Counted from the stretch's first letter, positions 15,362-24,632 are shown. The stretch is DNA of 64,000 bases from Allobranchiibius huperziae (GCF_013410455.1 NZ_JACCFW010000001.1:3426929-3490928), one strand, 5' to 3'. Notes: a model not told the origin generated them from the sequence alone. Translations and numbers: made by a program.

Positions 15362-17707
15362 ATGCTGACCCGGGGAGCCGCGCTGTTGGCGGCATTGCTC
15401 GTCTTCGCCTGCCTGCTCGTCGGTGTCCCGACCGCCTCGGCCGTGACACACGCGGCGAGCGGGTTCGACCCCGATGTGGCGATCACCGCGGTCAGCCCGA
15501 CAGTGGCGGCGCCCGACAAGCCGGTCACCATCACCGGGTCGCTCACCGCCGGGAGCAGGGCACTCACGGCGCCGGTGCTCACCGCCTCGCTCGGCACCAC
15601 CGACCTGGACACCGTGAGCTCCGTGCGCTCCTGGAACGCCGGCACATCACAGGTGCTGACGCGCAACCGGGCATCGACCCGGCCGGGCTCCCTCAACGCG
15701 GGCGGCTTCGAGCAGTTCACCCTCACCATTCCCGCCGATGCGCTGGCGCTGCGCTACAGCAACGCCAACCTGCCGCTGTCCATCTCGTTGTCCAACGGTG
15801 TCGGGGGTGTGCCGTTGAGTACCTGGCGTACGACGTTGTCGTTCGTGCGCACCGCCCCGGCCGTTCCGATGCACGTCACCTGGCTCGTGCCGTTGATGCT
15901 GCCTGCGGACTCGGCACTCTTCGGACCGACCGGCAGCGCCCGAACCGCCGCCTGGGAGAACGCGATCGGGACCGGGTCGCGCATCGACACGATGCTGCGC
16001 GCCCTGGCTGGGCAGCCGGTGACCTGGGTGATCGACCCGGCCGTCATCGCGCCGCCCGCGGCCGCTGACCGCAACGTGCCTGCCGCCACCTCGAGCGCCG
16101 CCCCCACGGGCACCTCCAGCTCCTCCACCAGGGGGTCGTCGGGCGCCACCGGGTCCTCCTCCTCAGCGGGCTCCACCTCCTCCGGCAGCAGGTCATCCAC
16201 TCCGTCCCCGAGCGGCAGCTCGGGGACGACCGGCACCAGCACCGACCCGGCCGCCACGCTGGCCGCGCAGCTGCGTACCCGTCTGGCCTCGCTGCCCTCG
16301 TACCAGTCGGTGCTGTGGACGCCGTACGACGACCCGGACCTGTCCGCGCTCGCGACGTCGGGCACCCGTGGAGAACAGCTGATGCGCGAGGAGGTGGGCC
16401 GCTCGCTGCCCTCCGACATGGCTGCGGTGAGCTCCACCTCGGTGGCCTGGCCCGCATCGGGTGTCGATGCGACGGTGCTGCGCACCATCACGAACGCGTG
16501 GTCGCAGAAGCACCGGGCGGCACCGGTGGTGATCCTGCCGAAGGAAGCGGCCTCCGACACCGGCGACATCACCGGCACCGCCGAACGATCCGCCACCGGC
16601 ACGGCGGGTCTGCTCCTCTACGACCAGCAACTGAGCGCACTCGTCGGTGCGGCCACGGGTGACATCGGCCTGCGCACCCAGGAGTTCCTGGCGCAGAGCC
16701 TGGCGGTCTACGAGGAGCGACCCGCCACCTCGCGCTCGCTCGCGATCGTCGTACCCCGTTCCGCCGGCGCGGCCGCCTCTCAGCTCGCATCGATCATCTC
16801 CGCTGCGCGCAAGGCGCCGTGGTTGGCCGACCGCTCCGGCGCGCAGGCCGTCCGGATCGCCCGATCGGCCACCCCCGACACGCTGCGGTCGCAGCGGACC
16901 ACCGTGACCTTCCCCGCACCGAGAACCACCGCCGTCACGCAGGCGTTCCTCACCAGGATCGGCACCCAGCGTCGGCAACTGTCCGGCCTGAACTCGCTGC
17001 TCGTGAACTCCGGCGACGTGATCTCCGACCGGTTGCGCCTGGTCGACAACCTGGGATCGACGCGGTGGCGGGGCTACACCGCCGGGGCGACCCACTCGGC
17101 GCAGTACAGCGCCGCCGGGCTAGCGAGCCTGCTGTCACTGGTGTCGGTCAGCACCTCCCCCGTCAACTTCTTCACCGACCGGGGAGCGCTGTCCATCAAC
17201 GTGGTCAACAAGCTCAACCGCCCGGTGCACAACGTGCGGGTGGTGCTGCTGCCGCGCGCGATCCAGCTGAAAGTGCGCCGCCAGGCACCGGCGATCTCGC
17301 TGGCCGCCGGCGGGCTCGGCATCGTGCGCCCGGAGGTCGCGGCCGCAGGCTCCGGGTCGGTGCCGGTGGACGCGGTCATCGAAACCGCGAACGGGGTCGA
17401 ACTGGGTGCGCCGCGGGGCACGAAGGCCAACCTGCAGGTCAACGTGCGCCCCACCGCGACATGGATCTACTGGGCCCTCGGCGCGGTGGCGGGACTCATC
17501 CTCATCGGCGGGGTCGTCCGCAGCATCCGGCGCGGCCCGCGCGCCGAGCAGGACGTGGCGCCGCAACCAGGCAGCGCGCCGCCTCGCGCTGCCACCCCTG
17601 GGGATGCGATCGTAGCGAGCACACCGAGCCCGACCGCGGCAGCGCCGCGCCCCGGTGACGAGACTGCAACCACCGACCATCGCGCCGGGGAGGATCCGCA
17701 TGAGTGA
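15362..17707 (+). CDS. DUF6049 family secreted/membrane-anchored protein
   Basis: 781-aa protein with an N-terminal signal peptide (TRGAALLAALLVFACLLVG, likely cleaved after PTASA), a large extracytoplasmic region, a Ser/Thr/Gly-rich low-complexity insert at ~245-300, and a C-terminal membrane helix (IYWALGAVAGLILIGGVV) followed by a basic cytoplasmic tail. This is the DUF6049 family found just upstream of murJ in actinobacteria (Rv3909). It overlaps murJ by 8 nt, implying coupled expression. A partner role in lipid II export is inference. GTG 15356 is an alternative start two codons earlier. Confidence 0.85.
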   Translation: MLTRGAALLAALLVFACLLVGVPTASAVTHAASGFDPDVAITAVSPTVAAPDKPVTITGSLTAGSRALTAPVLTASLGTTDLDTVSSVRSWNAGTSQVLTRNRASTRPGSLNAGGFEQFTLTIPADALALRYSNANLPLSISLSNGVGGVPLSTWRTTLSFVRTAPAVPMHVTWLVPLMLPADSALFGPTGSARTAAWENAIGTGSRIDTMLRALAGQPVTWVIDPAVIAPPAAADRNVPAATSSAAPTGTSSSSTRGSSGATGSSSSAGSTSSGSRSSTPSPSGSSGTTGTSTDPAATLAAQLRTRLASLPSYQSVLWTPYDDPDLSALATSGTRGEQLMREEVGRSLPSDMAAVSSTSVAWPASGVDATVLRTITNAWSQKHRAAPVVILPKEAASDTGDITGTAERSATGTAGLLLYDQQLSALVGAATGDIGLRTQEFLAQSLAVYEERPATSRSLAIVVPRSAGAAASQLASIISAARKAPWLADRSGAQAVRIARSATPDTLRSQRTTVTFPAPRTTAVTQAFLTRIGTQRRQLSGLNSLLVNSGDVISDRLRLVDNLGSTRWRGYTAGATHSAQYSAAGLASLLSLVSVSTSPVNFFTDRGALSINVVNKLNRPVHNVRVVLLPRAIQLKVRRQAPAISLAAGGLGIVRPEVAAAGSGSVPVDAVIETANGVELGAPRGTKANLQVNVRPTATWIYWALGAVAGLILIGGVVRSIRRGPRAEQDVAPQPGSAPPRAATPGDAIVASTPSPTAAAPRPGDETATTDHRAGEDPHE

Positions 17708-19649
17708 GCCCTCCGGGCGCAGTCTCGGCACCCGGTACGACGCGGCCGCGCCGCCCCCGCGCGGGCCGGACGAGCCGGACGGGTCGTCGTCGCGGCCCAG
17801 CCTCGGCGCGCAGTACTCCCGGTCGCGCGGCGACGAGTCGTCGCTCGACCTCTTCTCCGGCACCGTCATCCTGGAGCCGCGACTGGTCGACACGCGCTCC
17901 GCGCGGGTCGTGCGCCAGGCGGCCGGCCCGCCCCGCGGCGCGACCCGTGCCTCCCTGCGCGATGCACCGCCCCGACCGCCGTCAGCCGCCCCGACCGGTA
18001 CGCCGGACAAGACGGCGGGCGACGCGGGAGTCGCGGGAGTCGCCCGCTCGAGCGCGATCATGGCCGCCGGCACCCTGGTGTCCCGGATGCTCGGGTTCCT
18101 GCGGGCCTACCTCCTGCTGACAGCGCTCGGTGCGGTCAGCAAGGGCAAGGGCGCCAACGCCGCGAACATCTGGGACACCGCCAACACGCTGCCCAACATG
18201 GTCTTCCTGCTGCTGGCCGGCGGCGTCTTCAACGCGGTGCTCATCCCCCAGCTGACCAAGGCCCTGAAGGACCCGGACGGCGGGAAGGGCTACACCGACC
18301 GACTGGTCACGCTCGCCCTGCTGCTGCTCGGCGGGATCACCGCCATCTGCCTGATCTTCGCCTACCCGCTCTACCGCATCTACGACGTGACGGGCTCGCC
18401 CGCGGCGCTGCACCTGGGCTGGTTGTTCGGTCTGCTGTGCCTTCCGCAGATCCTGTTCTACGGCGTCTACACGATCTTCGGGGAGGTGTTGAACTCCCGC
18501 AGTCGATTCGGTGCGTTCATGTGGTCGCCGGCGCTTGCCAATATCGCCTCGATCCTCGGCCTGCTCTACTTCATGGCGCGCTTCAGCCCGAACATCGCAC
18601 CGGGCGACTGGACCGGCGAGATGATCCTGGTCCTCGGAGGCAGCACCACGATCGGGATCGTCGCCCAGGCGCTGGTGCTGATCATCCCGATGAGGCGGGC
18701 CGGGTACCGCTTCACGCCCAACATGCACTTCCGGGGCGTGGGGCTGCGCTCGACCGGGAAGATCGCCGGCCTGGCGTTCTCCGCCATCCTCGTGCAGCAG
18801 GCGAGCCTGCTTGTGACGACCAACGTGCTCAACAACCTCCCGGGCAGGTACCCCGGACGCATCGTGCAGTCCACCGCGTTCCTGCTCTTCATGCTGCCGC
18901 ACTCCCTGGTCACGGTCAGCCTGATCACCGCGCTCTACACCCGCATCTCCACCGCTGCCCACGACCGCGACACCACACGGGTCACCGACGACGTCGCGAC
19001 CGCCGTACGCCTGTGCGGGGTCGCCGTCATCCCGGTGACGATCGGCTCGTTCGCCCTGATCCCGCCGTTGGCCCTGCTCTACGGCCACAACAGCGGATCG
19101 GTGGCGGTCGCCGGACTCTCCAGCGCCACGATCGCGATGCTGCTGGGGAGCTTCCCGCTGGCGCTCAACGTGATCGTGCAACGCACGCTCTACGCGTACG
19201 AGGACGCCGTCAAACCCCTGATGATGCAGTTCCTCGGGACCGCGGTCGCCGTGCCTCTCACCCTCCTGTGCGCGCTCCTGCCGCCCGAACGGGTCGGCAC
19301 CGGCGTGGCCCTCGTGCAGTCGATCAGCTACGTCGCGCAGGCGGCATCGGGCTACTACTGGCTGCGCAAGCGCCTCGGCGGTCTGCCGATGCCGGGTGTG
19401 CCACGCACCTACGGCCGCCTTGCCGCGGCGGCGGTCGCCGGAGCCCTCGTGACGTTCGTCGTGCGATGGGGCCTCGGCCACGTCATCCACGCGCCCGTCG
19501 CCGGTGCACTCGCGGCTCTGGTGATCGGCGGTGTGTTCTTCCTGGTCGTGTACGTCATGGTGGCCCGCGCTTTGAAGGTGCGTGAGATCGATGCATTGTT
19601 GGCGCCGGTCACCAGCCGCCTCAGCCGAACTGGGCGCAGCCCCGCCTAG
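17700..19649 (+). CDS. murJ: Lipid II flippase MurJ (MviN)
   Basis: 649-aa MOP-superfamily flippase. After a ~115-residue disordered cytoplasmic extension, the membrane domain begins AGTLVSRMLGFLRAYLL and carries the family blocks NTLPNMVFLLLAGGVFNAVLIPQ, YGVYTIFGEVLNSR and QRTLYAYEDAVKP; about 14 hydrophobic helices follow one another. It flips lipid II across the membrane for peptidoglycan synthesis. ATG 17700 has GGGGAGG 6 nt upstream. In M. tuberculosis MviN the pseudokinase and carbohydrate-binding-like domain are fused at the C-terminus; here they are encoded by the next gene. Confidence 0.95.
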   Translation: MSEPSGRSLGTRYDAAAPPPRGPDEPDGSSSRPSLGAQYSRSRGDESSLDLFSGTVILEPRLVDTRSARVVRQAAGPPRGATRASLRDAPPRPPSAAPTGTPDKTAGDAGVAGVARSSAIMAAGTLVSRMLGFLRAYLLLTALGAVSKGKGANAANIWDTANTLPNMVFLLLAGGVFNAVLIPQLTKALKDPDGGKGYTDRLVTLALLLLGGITAICLIFAYPLYRIYDVTGSPAALHLGWLFGLLCLPQILFYGVYTIFGEVLNSRSRFGAFMWSPALANIASILGLLYFMARFSPNIAPGDWTGEMILVLGGSTTIGIVAQALVLIIPMRRAGYRFTPNMHFRGVGLRSTGKIAGLAFSAILVQQASLLVTTNVLNNLPGRYPGRIVQSTAFLLFMLPHSLVTVSLITALYTRISTAAHDRDTTRVTDDVATAVRLCGVAVIPVTIGSFALIPPLALLYGHNSGSVAVAGLSSATIAMLLGSFPLALNVIVQRTLYAYEDAVKPLMMQFLGTAVAVPLTLLCALLPPERVGTGVALVQSISYVAQAASGYYWLRKRLGGLPMPGVPRTYGRLAAAAVAGALVTFVVRWGLGHVIHAPVAGALAALVIGGVFFLVVYVMVARALKVREIDALLAPVTSRLSRTGRSPA

Positions 19650-19652
19650 ACT
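19647..19652 (+). promoter_or_regulatory. Possible -10 box (TAGACT) between murJ and the pseudokinase gene
   Basis: TAGACT overlaps the murJ stop codon and lies 51 nt before the pseudokinase GTG. The same hexamer precedes recF and gyrB. Could give separate expression of the pseudokinase-sigM unit; no -35 is obvious. Confidence 0.35.
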
Positions 19653-19703
19653 TCCGCCAGAACTCGCGGCTCGGCCGCGATCGCCCAAGGAGCAGGAGGA
19701 CGC

Positions 19704-21377
19704 GTGCAGCACTCGAGCGAGGGGGACGCGCTCGCCGGACGGTACGAGCTGACCTCCAGCGTCGCCGTCTCCGGCGCCCGCCGCCAGTGGCACGCCGTGG
19801 ACCGCACTCTGGCGCGCGACGTCACGGCGATCACGTTCCCTGCCGACGACCCGCACGCCGAGGCAGCGCTGGACAGCGCCCGCCGCGCGGCCGGCGTCGA
19901 TGACCTGCACCTGCTGCGCATCCTGGACGTCGGCACCGAGGACGGCACGTCGTACGTCGTGACGGAGCGGGTGCACGACGCAGAGTCCCTGGTGGACCTG
20001 CTGCGATTCCAGACCCTGCCCGCCGAGGAGGCGCGCCGCATCGTCGGTGAGGCCGCCACCGGGCTGCACACCGCGGCCGCCCGTGGTCTGCACCACCTGA
20101 TGCTCACCCCGCACGACATCGTCCGCTCCCGCGACGGCGCCATCACGGTGCTGGGCGTCGCGACCGACGGCGCGCTCGCGGGCCTGGACGACGTCCCGCC
20201 GTCGGTGGCCTCGCGCACCGACACCAAGGACCTGGTGCGCATCCTCTACGCCGCGCTCACCGGTCGATGGCCGGGCGCCGCGGCGGTGCCCGGCCTGCCG
20301 AGCGCGACCGGCAGCAGCGGCGGATCCGCATCCGGGTCCGACGAAGGGTCGAGCGACCGTTCGGTCCCCGTTCCGGCCCCGTCCACGCTGGTCACCAGGG
20401 TGCCGTCCGACCTGGACTCCCTCTGTCTCGAGGTGCTGGTCGAGGACGGGGGGCCGCGCACTCCCGGCGAGTTGGCCCGGCTGCTCTCGCCGTGGTCCGC
20501 CGAACGGGTGCACGGCGTCGGTGGACGTGACGTGGCGCTCGCCGACGAGGAGGAACTTGCCGCGGCCCCTGCCCCTCACCGCGGTGCGGCCACGCGCTAC
20601 TTCGACGATGCCGACCGTCCGACCCGCCGCAGGGATCCCGACGAGACCCGGCAGCACGCCGTGGGCGCACTCCCCGCGGACATGTCGGTCCGCGATCCGA
20701 GCCTCGTCGACCTGGAACCGCCGGCACCCGGCCTGCCCTCCGGCTACGACGAGCCCGACCGCCGCTCCAGCGGCCTGGCGCTGGGCATCGTCGCGGTCCT
20801 GCTGATCCTCACCCTCGTCGTCGCGGTGTACGGACTGAGGGGCATCGGATCCAGCGGCGCGAGCGGTGCGACGTCGACGAAGTCCCCGACCAGCACCACC
20901 TCCTCCGCGCCGAGTTCGACCACGACCTCCACCGTGGCGTCCGGTACGCCGATCAAGCCCGTCTCGATCACCAGCTACGACCCGGACGGCAACGGCGACG
21001 AGCACAACGAGCTGGCCCGGCGCGCCATCGACGGCGACAACAACACCATGTGGGTCACGCACATCTACCGGACCGACACGTTCGGAAGCACCAAGAACGG
21101 CGTCGGCCTGTTGCTCGACCTCGGCTCGAGCAAGCAGGTCGGCAGCGTCTCCATCAACGTGATCGGCAACCCCACGACCATCGAGGTCTTCGTCACCAAC
21201 AAGAAGACCATCGTCGGGGGCACCCCGATCGGCACACTGACCAACGGCTCGGGCGAGCAGACCGTGCGTGGCACCCCGCGAACGGGGCGGTACGTCATCG
21301 TGTGGATCACCCACCTCAGCCAGTACTCGGGCGGGCTCTACCGCGACCAGATCGCCGAGGTGAAGGTCTTCTCGTGA
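19704..21377 (+). CDS. Membrane pseudokinase with extracellular discoidin-like domain (MurJ partner)
   Basis: 557-aa protein. Residues ~10-270 are a protein-kinase fold lacking catalytic residues: the VAIK lysine position reads TAITF, the HRD loop reads HHLMLTPHD and the DFG position is VATDG. A disordered linker, one membrane helix (~355-378, LALGIVAVLLILTLVVAVYG) and a Ser/Thr-rich stalk follow; the C-terminal ~140 residues (ITSYDPDGNGDEHNELARRAIDGDNNTMW onward) look like a discoidin/F5-8C-type ligand-binding domain. It corresponds to the C-terminal part of mycobacterial MviN, where the pseudokinase binds FhaA. GTG 19704 follows AGGAGGA. It overlaps sigM by 4 nt. Confidence 0.85.
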   Translation: MQHSSEGDALAGRYELTSSVAVSGARRQWHAVDRTLARDVTAITFPADDPHAEAALDSARRAAGVDDLHLLRILDVGTEDGTSYVVTERVHDAESLVDLLRFQTLPAEEARRIVGEAATGLHTAAARGLHHLMLTPHDIVRSRDGAITVLGVATDGALAGLDDVPPSVASRTDTKDLVRILYAALTGRWPGAAAVPGLPSATGSSGGSASGSDEGSSDRSVPVPAPSTLVTRVPSDLDSLCLEVLVEDGGPRTPGELARLLSPWSAERVHGVGGRDVALADEEELAAAPAPHRGAATRYFDDADRPTRRRDPDETRQHAVGALPADMSVRDPSLVDLEPPAPGLPSGYDEPDRRSSGLALGIVAVLLILTLVVAVYGLRGIGSSGASGATSTKSPTSTTSSAPSSTTTSTVASGTPIKPVSITSYDPDGNGDEHNELARRAIDGDNNTMWVTHIYRTDTFGSTKNGVGLLLDLGSSKQVGSVSINVIGNPTTIEVFVTNKKTIVGGTPIGTLTNGSGEQTVRGTPRTGRYVIVWITHLSQYSGGLYRDQIAEVKVFS

Positions 21378-21937
21378 GCCATCTCGAGGCGGTGCCCGCC
21401 ACGGACGCCCAGCTCCTGCGGGCGCACATCCAGGGCGACCCCGACGCGTTCGGTGAGTTGTTCCGCCGGCACAAGGACCGGATGTGGGCGGTCGCGGTGC
21501 GTACGACGCGTGACCCGGAGATCGCCGCGGACGCCGTCCAGGACGGGTTCATCTCGGCGTTCCGTCGTGCGGAGTCCTTCCGCGGGGACTCCCAGGTGAC
21601 CACCTGGCTGCACCGGATCGTCGTCAACGCATGCCTGGACCGGATGCGGCGCATCAGACCGACCGCCGAGCTGCCCGAGTACGACCTCGCGGATCGCCAC
21701 GACCGGCACGCCAGCGCCGAGGTCCGCATCGACGTACAGCAGGCGTTGGGCGAGATCCCGGAGGCCCAGCGGCTGGCGCTGACCCTGGTGGACATGCAGG
21801 GTCTGTCGGTCGCCGAGACGGCGCAGGTGCTGGAGGTCGCCGAGGGCACGGTCAAATCGCGTTGTGCCCGTGGTCGGGCGGCGCTGGCCGAGCTGCTGCG
21901 CGACCGGCAGGGCGACGGATACGGGGCCGCCCGATGA
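21374..21937 (+). CDS. sigM: ECF sigma factor SigM
   Basis: 187-aa ECF sigma factor with sigma2 (~12-85, DPDAFGELFRRHKDRMWAVA; AADAVQDGFISAFRRAESFRG) and sigma4 (~120-175, LTLVDMQGLSVAETAQVLEV; GTVKSRCARGRAAL). Position between the MurJ pseudokinase and trxB matches sigM of mycobacteria. GTG 21374 overlaps the previous stop as GTGA. Controlled by the anti-sigma factor encoded next. In other actinobacteria SigM answers to late-growth or envelope stress. Confidence 0.92.
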   Translation: MSHLEAVPATDAQLLRAHIQGDPDAFGELFRRHKDRMWAVAVRTTRDPEIAADAVQDGFISAFRRAESFRGDSQVTTWLHRIVVNACLDRMRRIRPTAELPEYDLADRHDRHASAEVRIDVQQALGEIPEAQRLALTLVDMQGLSVAETAQVLEVAEGTVKSRCARGRAALAELLRDRQGDGYGAAR

Positions 21938-21972
21938 CCGGGCAGCGCACCGCGAGAAACTTCGCCGGAAGC

Positions 21973-21999
21973 GGGAACCGATCGGAGCCGGACGCCGTC
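21973..21999 (+). promoter_or_regulatory. ECF-type promoter before the anti-sigma gene
   Basis: GGGAAC (21973-21978), a 17-nt spacer and CGTC (21996-21999), the general ECF/SigM-like consensus. It lies 29 nt before the anti-sigma ATG at 22029. Inference: SigM activates its own inhibitor. Confidence 0.5.
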
Positions 22000-22028
22000 G
22001 TACCGGTGACCAGGAGTGGAGGAATCGA

Positions 22029-22784
22029 ATGACCGACCCACCTTCCTCCGGCATCGAACCGACCGACGAGGGCGAGGATCAGAGGATTCGCGATCTGCTG
22101 GCGGCCGTGCCGGGGCCGGGACGGATGCCGGACGACGTGACGTTCCGGATCGAGGCTGCCCTCGCGCAGGAGCAGCGGGCACGAGCCGCCTCCGATGCAC
22201 CGACCGCGCGCCTCGGCAGTCCGGTCACCGCCGCACCCGCTGAACAGCCCGCGCCGCGCAGTCACGCCGACGTCGTCGACCTGGACGCCCGCCGCCGGCG
22301 AGGTCGCGGCTGGCGTGCCCTCGGCGTCGCCGCGGCGGCCGCGGTGATCGTGGGCGGTGGAGCCGTCGGGTACGCCGGGCTGCGCCACCAGAGTGCTCCG
22401 GTGGCCCAAGCACCGTCGCCCGCGGCATCACTGGCCGGCCGCGTCTCCCTGGGGGAGACCGGTCAGAACTACACCAGCGCCGCGCTGCCGACCCAGGCTG
22501 CGTCGTTGCTGGCGAGCCCCGGCACGACCTCGGTGCCGCCGCAGGTGGCGCAGGAGTACGGCGCGATGGCCACCTCCCAGGGCGTCGTGGCCTGCCTGGG
22601 GTCGCTGGGGTCGGCGCTGGCCGCCGACCCGGACCACATCACCGTCGACCTGGCGCGTTATAACGGAACGCCGGCCGTCGTCGTCGTACTCACCAAGTCC
22701 GGCAAGAGCACCGCGTGGGTGGTGAGCCGCAGCTGCACCAGCGGGTCCAAGCCCCTGGCCGGACCCGCCGCGGTCGCCACCTGA
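22029..22784 (+). CDS. Anti-sigma factor (SigM partner)
   Basis: 251-aa single-pass membrane protein. The N-terminal ~90 cytoplasmic residues (IRDLLAAVPGPGRMPDDVTFRIEAAL) resemble RsmA-type anti-SigM factors, without an obvious HxxxCxxC zinc motif. One helix at ~96-118 (RALGVAAAAAVIVGGGAVGYAG) is followed by an extracytoplasmic domain ending with Cys residues (VACLGSLG; SRSCTSG) that could form a disulfide. ATG 22029 follows GGAGGAATCGA. An ECF promoter sits just upstream, so it can be made independently of sigM. Confidence 0.85.
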   Translation: MTDPPSSGIEPTDEGEDQRIRDLLAAVPGPGRMPDDVTFRIEAALAQEQRARAASDAPTARLGSPVTAAPAEQPAPRSHADVVDLDARRRRGRGWRALGVAAAAAVIVGGGAVGYAGLRHQSAPVAQAPSPAASLAGRVSLGETGQNYTSAALPTQAASLLASPGTTSVPPQVAQEYGAMATSQGVVACLGSLGSALAADPDHITVDLARYNGTPAVVVVLTKSGKSTAWVVSRSCTSGSKPLAGPAAVAT

Positions 22785-22825
22785 GCGAGCGCGGCGCCCC
22801 GCGTGGCATCGGGAGCTCTGCTCTC

Positions 22826-23814
22826 TCAGCCCTTCGGCGGGGTCCAGGTGGGCGGTAGTCCGGACTGCCGCAGCAGGTCCGCGAGGTTGTAGTAGTCGGT
22901 GTCGCTGACGATCCGGTGGCCGCGCAGGTGCAGCACCGTGGCCATCGGCACTGCGAACGAGTGCGGTGCGCCGACGATGTGGCCGCGGTAGATGGACTGG
23001 ATCAGCATCCGGTCGCCGTCGCGGAACGCATCCTGCAGAGTGCCGCTCACGTCGGGGATGAGCTTGTGGGTGTCGGCCTGCCAGGTGGCGACGCCCTGGC
23101 GACCGTGGGAGACCTTTCCGACACCCTCGTCGGTGTAGGTGGCATCCGCGGTGAAGAGCCGGGCGAGCTGCTGGGGATCGCTGCTGGCCCAGCCGGCGAT
23201 CCACCGGGAGGCCAGCCCGCGGTGGCGAGGGCGGCCACCAGCCCGAAGACGCCCAGGGCCACGCAGACGACGGCGACGGGGCGCGGGAGGCCGAATCGTC
23301 GCGCAGCGACCCCGACGACGACCGGCAGCGCGTTGGCGACGACGATCACCAGACCGGCGCCGAGGAAGTACCAGGTGATGGTGCCGTCCGCCCGGGCGGC
23401 GGGCGAGTCGTGGAAGAGGGAGAAGAGCGCGAATCCGACGGCTTCCAGCAGGGCGAGCACGCGCACGACGACGCCGGTGCGACCGCCGACGAGCCGGCCG
23501 AGGACCAACCCGGCCCCCAGGACCAGCAACCCGTTGGCGAGCCAGGTCACCAGCATCGCCTTCCAGTCGGGCGAGCAGACGGCGTGTCCCTCGTAGTTCC
23601 CGCAGTAGGGACTGCCCAGGTAGGCGACCTTGTCATCGACGTAGCTGTACGGCGGACGGTGCCAGCCGTTCGCGACGACGGCCTCTACGACGGCGCTCGC
23701 GACAGCGCCGAGCACCAACCCGGCCCCGGCGGATACGACGAGGCGTGGGGACAGTCGAGGTGCTGGGGTGGTCAGGTCGGCGGTGGGACCCTGGTCGAGC
23801 GGTGCGGTGGGCAT
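22826..23814 (-). pseudogene. DUF998-like membrane domain joined out of frame to a SnoaL/NTF2-like domain
   Basis: From ATG 23814 (AGAGAGAAGCCGCC ahead) about 200 codons encode five hydrophobic segments typical of DUF998 proteins (LANGLLVLGAGLVLGRLV; ALFSLFHDSP; TWYFLGAGLVIVVANALPVVVG; VAVVCVALGVFGLVAALATAG). At the GCGGGC at ~23215-23220 the frame should shift by one base: one extra G would continue ATAG-LASRWIAGWASSDPQQLARL, a SnoaL/NTF2-like domain of ~130 residues ending WTPPKG at 22826. The SnoaL part has no start codon or ribosome-binding site of its own. So either a single-base deletion (real or a sequencing error) or programmed slippage. In the uninterrupted first frame the protein would run on to 23047. 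Confidence 0.7.
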
Positions 23815-23859
23815 GGCGGCTTCTCTCTGACGGGAGTTCGTCCGCTCTCCACTAGAACA

Positions 23860-23875
23860 GTTATAGGTGTATAAC
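23860..23875. promoter_or_regulatory. Operator-like inverted repeat in tetR/DUF998 intergenic region
   Basis: GTTATAGGTGTATAAC: perfect 6-bp arms with 4-nt spacing. Located 46 nt upstream of the DUF998-like start and 35 nt upstream of the TetR start, and AT-rich enough to include a -10 (TATAAC). Likely bound by the divergent TetR. Confidence 0.55.
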
Positions 23876-23879
23876 GCAA

Positions 23880-23895
23880 GTGACACCCTGGTCAC
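23880..23895. promoter_or_regulatory. Second inverted repeat next to the first operator
   Basis: GTGACACCCTGGTCAC: 5-bp arms, 6-nt centre, starting 4 bp after the other repeat. A possible second site or an unrelated regulator. Confidence 0.35.
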
Positions 23896-23897
23896 GA

Positions 23898-23903
23898 TAT
23901 GCT
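23898..23903 (+). promoter_or_regulatory. -10 box for leaderless tetR
   Basis: TATGCT ends 6 nt before ATG 23910; no ribosome-binding site. Confidence 0.4.
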
Positions 23904-23909
23904 CACCCC

Positions 23910-24632
23910 ATGGCCACCACCGCCCCCTCCGCGCGTCCGCGTCGCGCGGAGTTGCGCGCTCGGACACTCTCGGAGATCCGCGAGCACGCATACGCGCAGA
24001 TCGCGGCCGGAGGCCCGACTGCGTTGTCGCTCAACGGGATAGCGAAGGCCATGGGAATGTCCGGACCGGCCATGTACCGCTATTTCGCGGCGCGGGACGA
24101 GCTGCTCGCGACGCTGGTGGTCGAGACCTACGAGGATTTCGCCGACGCGATCGAACAGGCCGTCGAGGACGCCGGCCGCCGATCTGCGGCGGGCCGGCTG
24201 CGCGCGGTGCTGGACGCCGGCCGCGACTGGGCGCTCGCCCAACCGCATCGCTACCGGTTGATCTTCGCCAGCACGTACGGCTCGGGCGGTCTCGACCCGG
24301 ACCGAATCGTGCCGGCCTCCGACCGCTCGATGACCGCTCTGCTGCGGGCCATCGCCGATCTGCGTCAGCCCGACGCACGCCTGCCGCGCGTCGACGCCAC
24401 GCTCGGGCGCGAGCTCACGGCATGGGCAGCCGACCGCGCAGGCGACGACCCCTGGGGCGACGCTGCCTCCGACCCCGCCCTGCTCGCACTGGCCGTGCAG
24501 CTCTGGTCGCGCGCGCACGGCATCATCAGCCTGGAGATCGAAGGCACGTACGCGCAGATGGGCCTGGACGCAGAGCGGCTCTACCGCTGCGAGATCGACG
24601 ACGCGATCGGCCGACTGCGCCCGCACGACTAG
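23910..24632 (+). CDS. TetR/AcrR family regulator
   Basis: 240-aa repressor. HTH at ~15-60 ([51 protein letters not shown]). The C-terminal domain contains the WHG-like region ([21 protein letters not shown]) common in actinobacterial TetRs. It is divergent from the DUF998/SnoaL gene with two inverted repeats between them, so autoregulation and control of that gene are likely. With that gene it interrupts the usual sigM-antisigma-trxB order, suggesting a later insertion. Confidence 0.9.
   Translation: MATTAPSARPRRAELRARTLSEIREHAYAQIAAGGPTALSLNGIAKAMGMSGPAMYRYFAARDELLATLVVETYEDFADAIEQAVEDAGRRSAAGRLRAVLDAGRDWALAQPHRYRLIFASTYGSGGLDPDRIVPASDRSMTALLRAIADLRQPDARLPRVDATLGRELTAWAADRAGDDPWGDAASDPALLALAVQLWSRAHGIISLEIEGTYAQMGLDAERLYRCEIDDAIGRLRPHD

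Noticed and set aside
14800-15729. N-terminal extension of the CCA-adding enzyme frame
   Set aside because: The frame is open but lies antisense to the nudix and DUF6049 genes and lacks family similarity.
17982-21314. 1110-codon minus-strand open frame across murJ and the pseudokinase gene
   Set aside because: Antisense shadow of GC-rich coding sequence; its translation is a monotonous His/Arg/Gly/Asp/Val mix with no domain.
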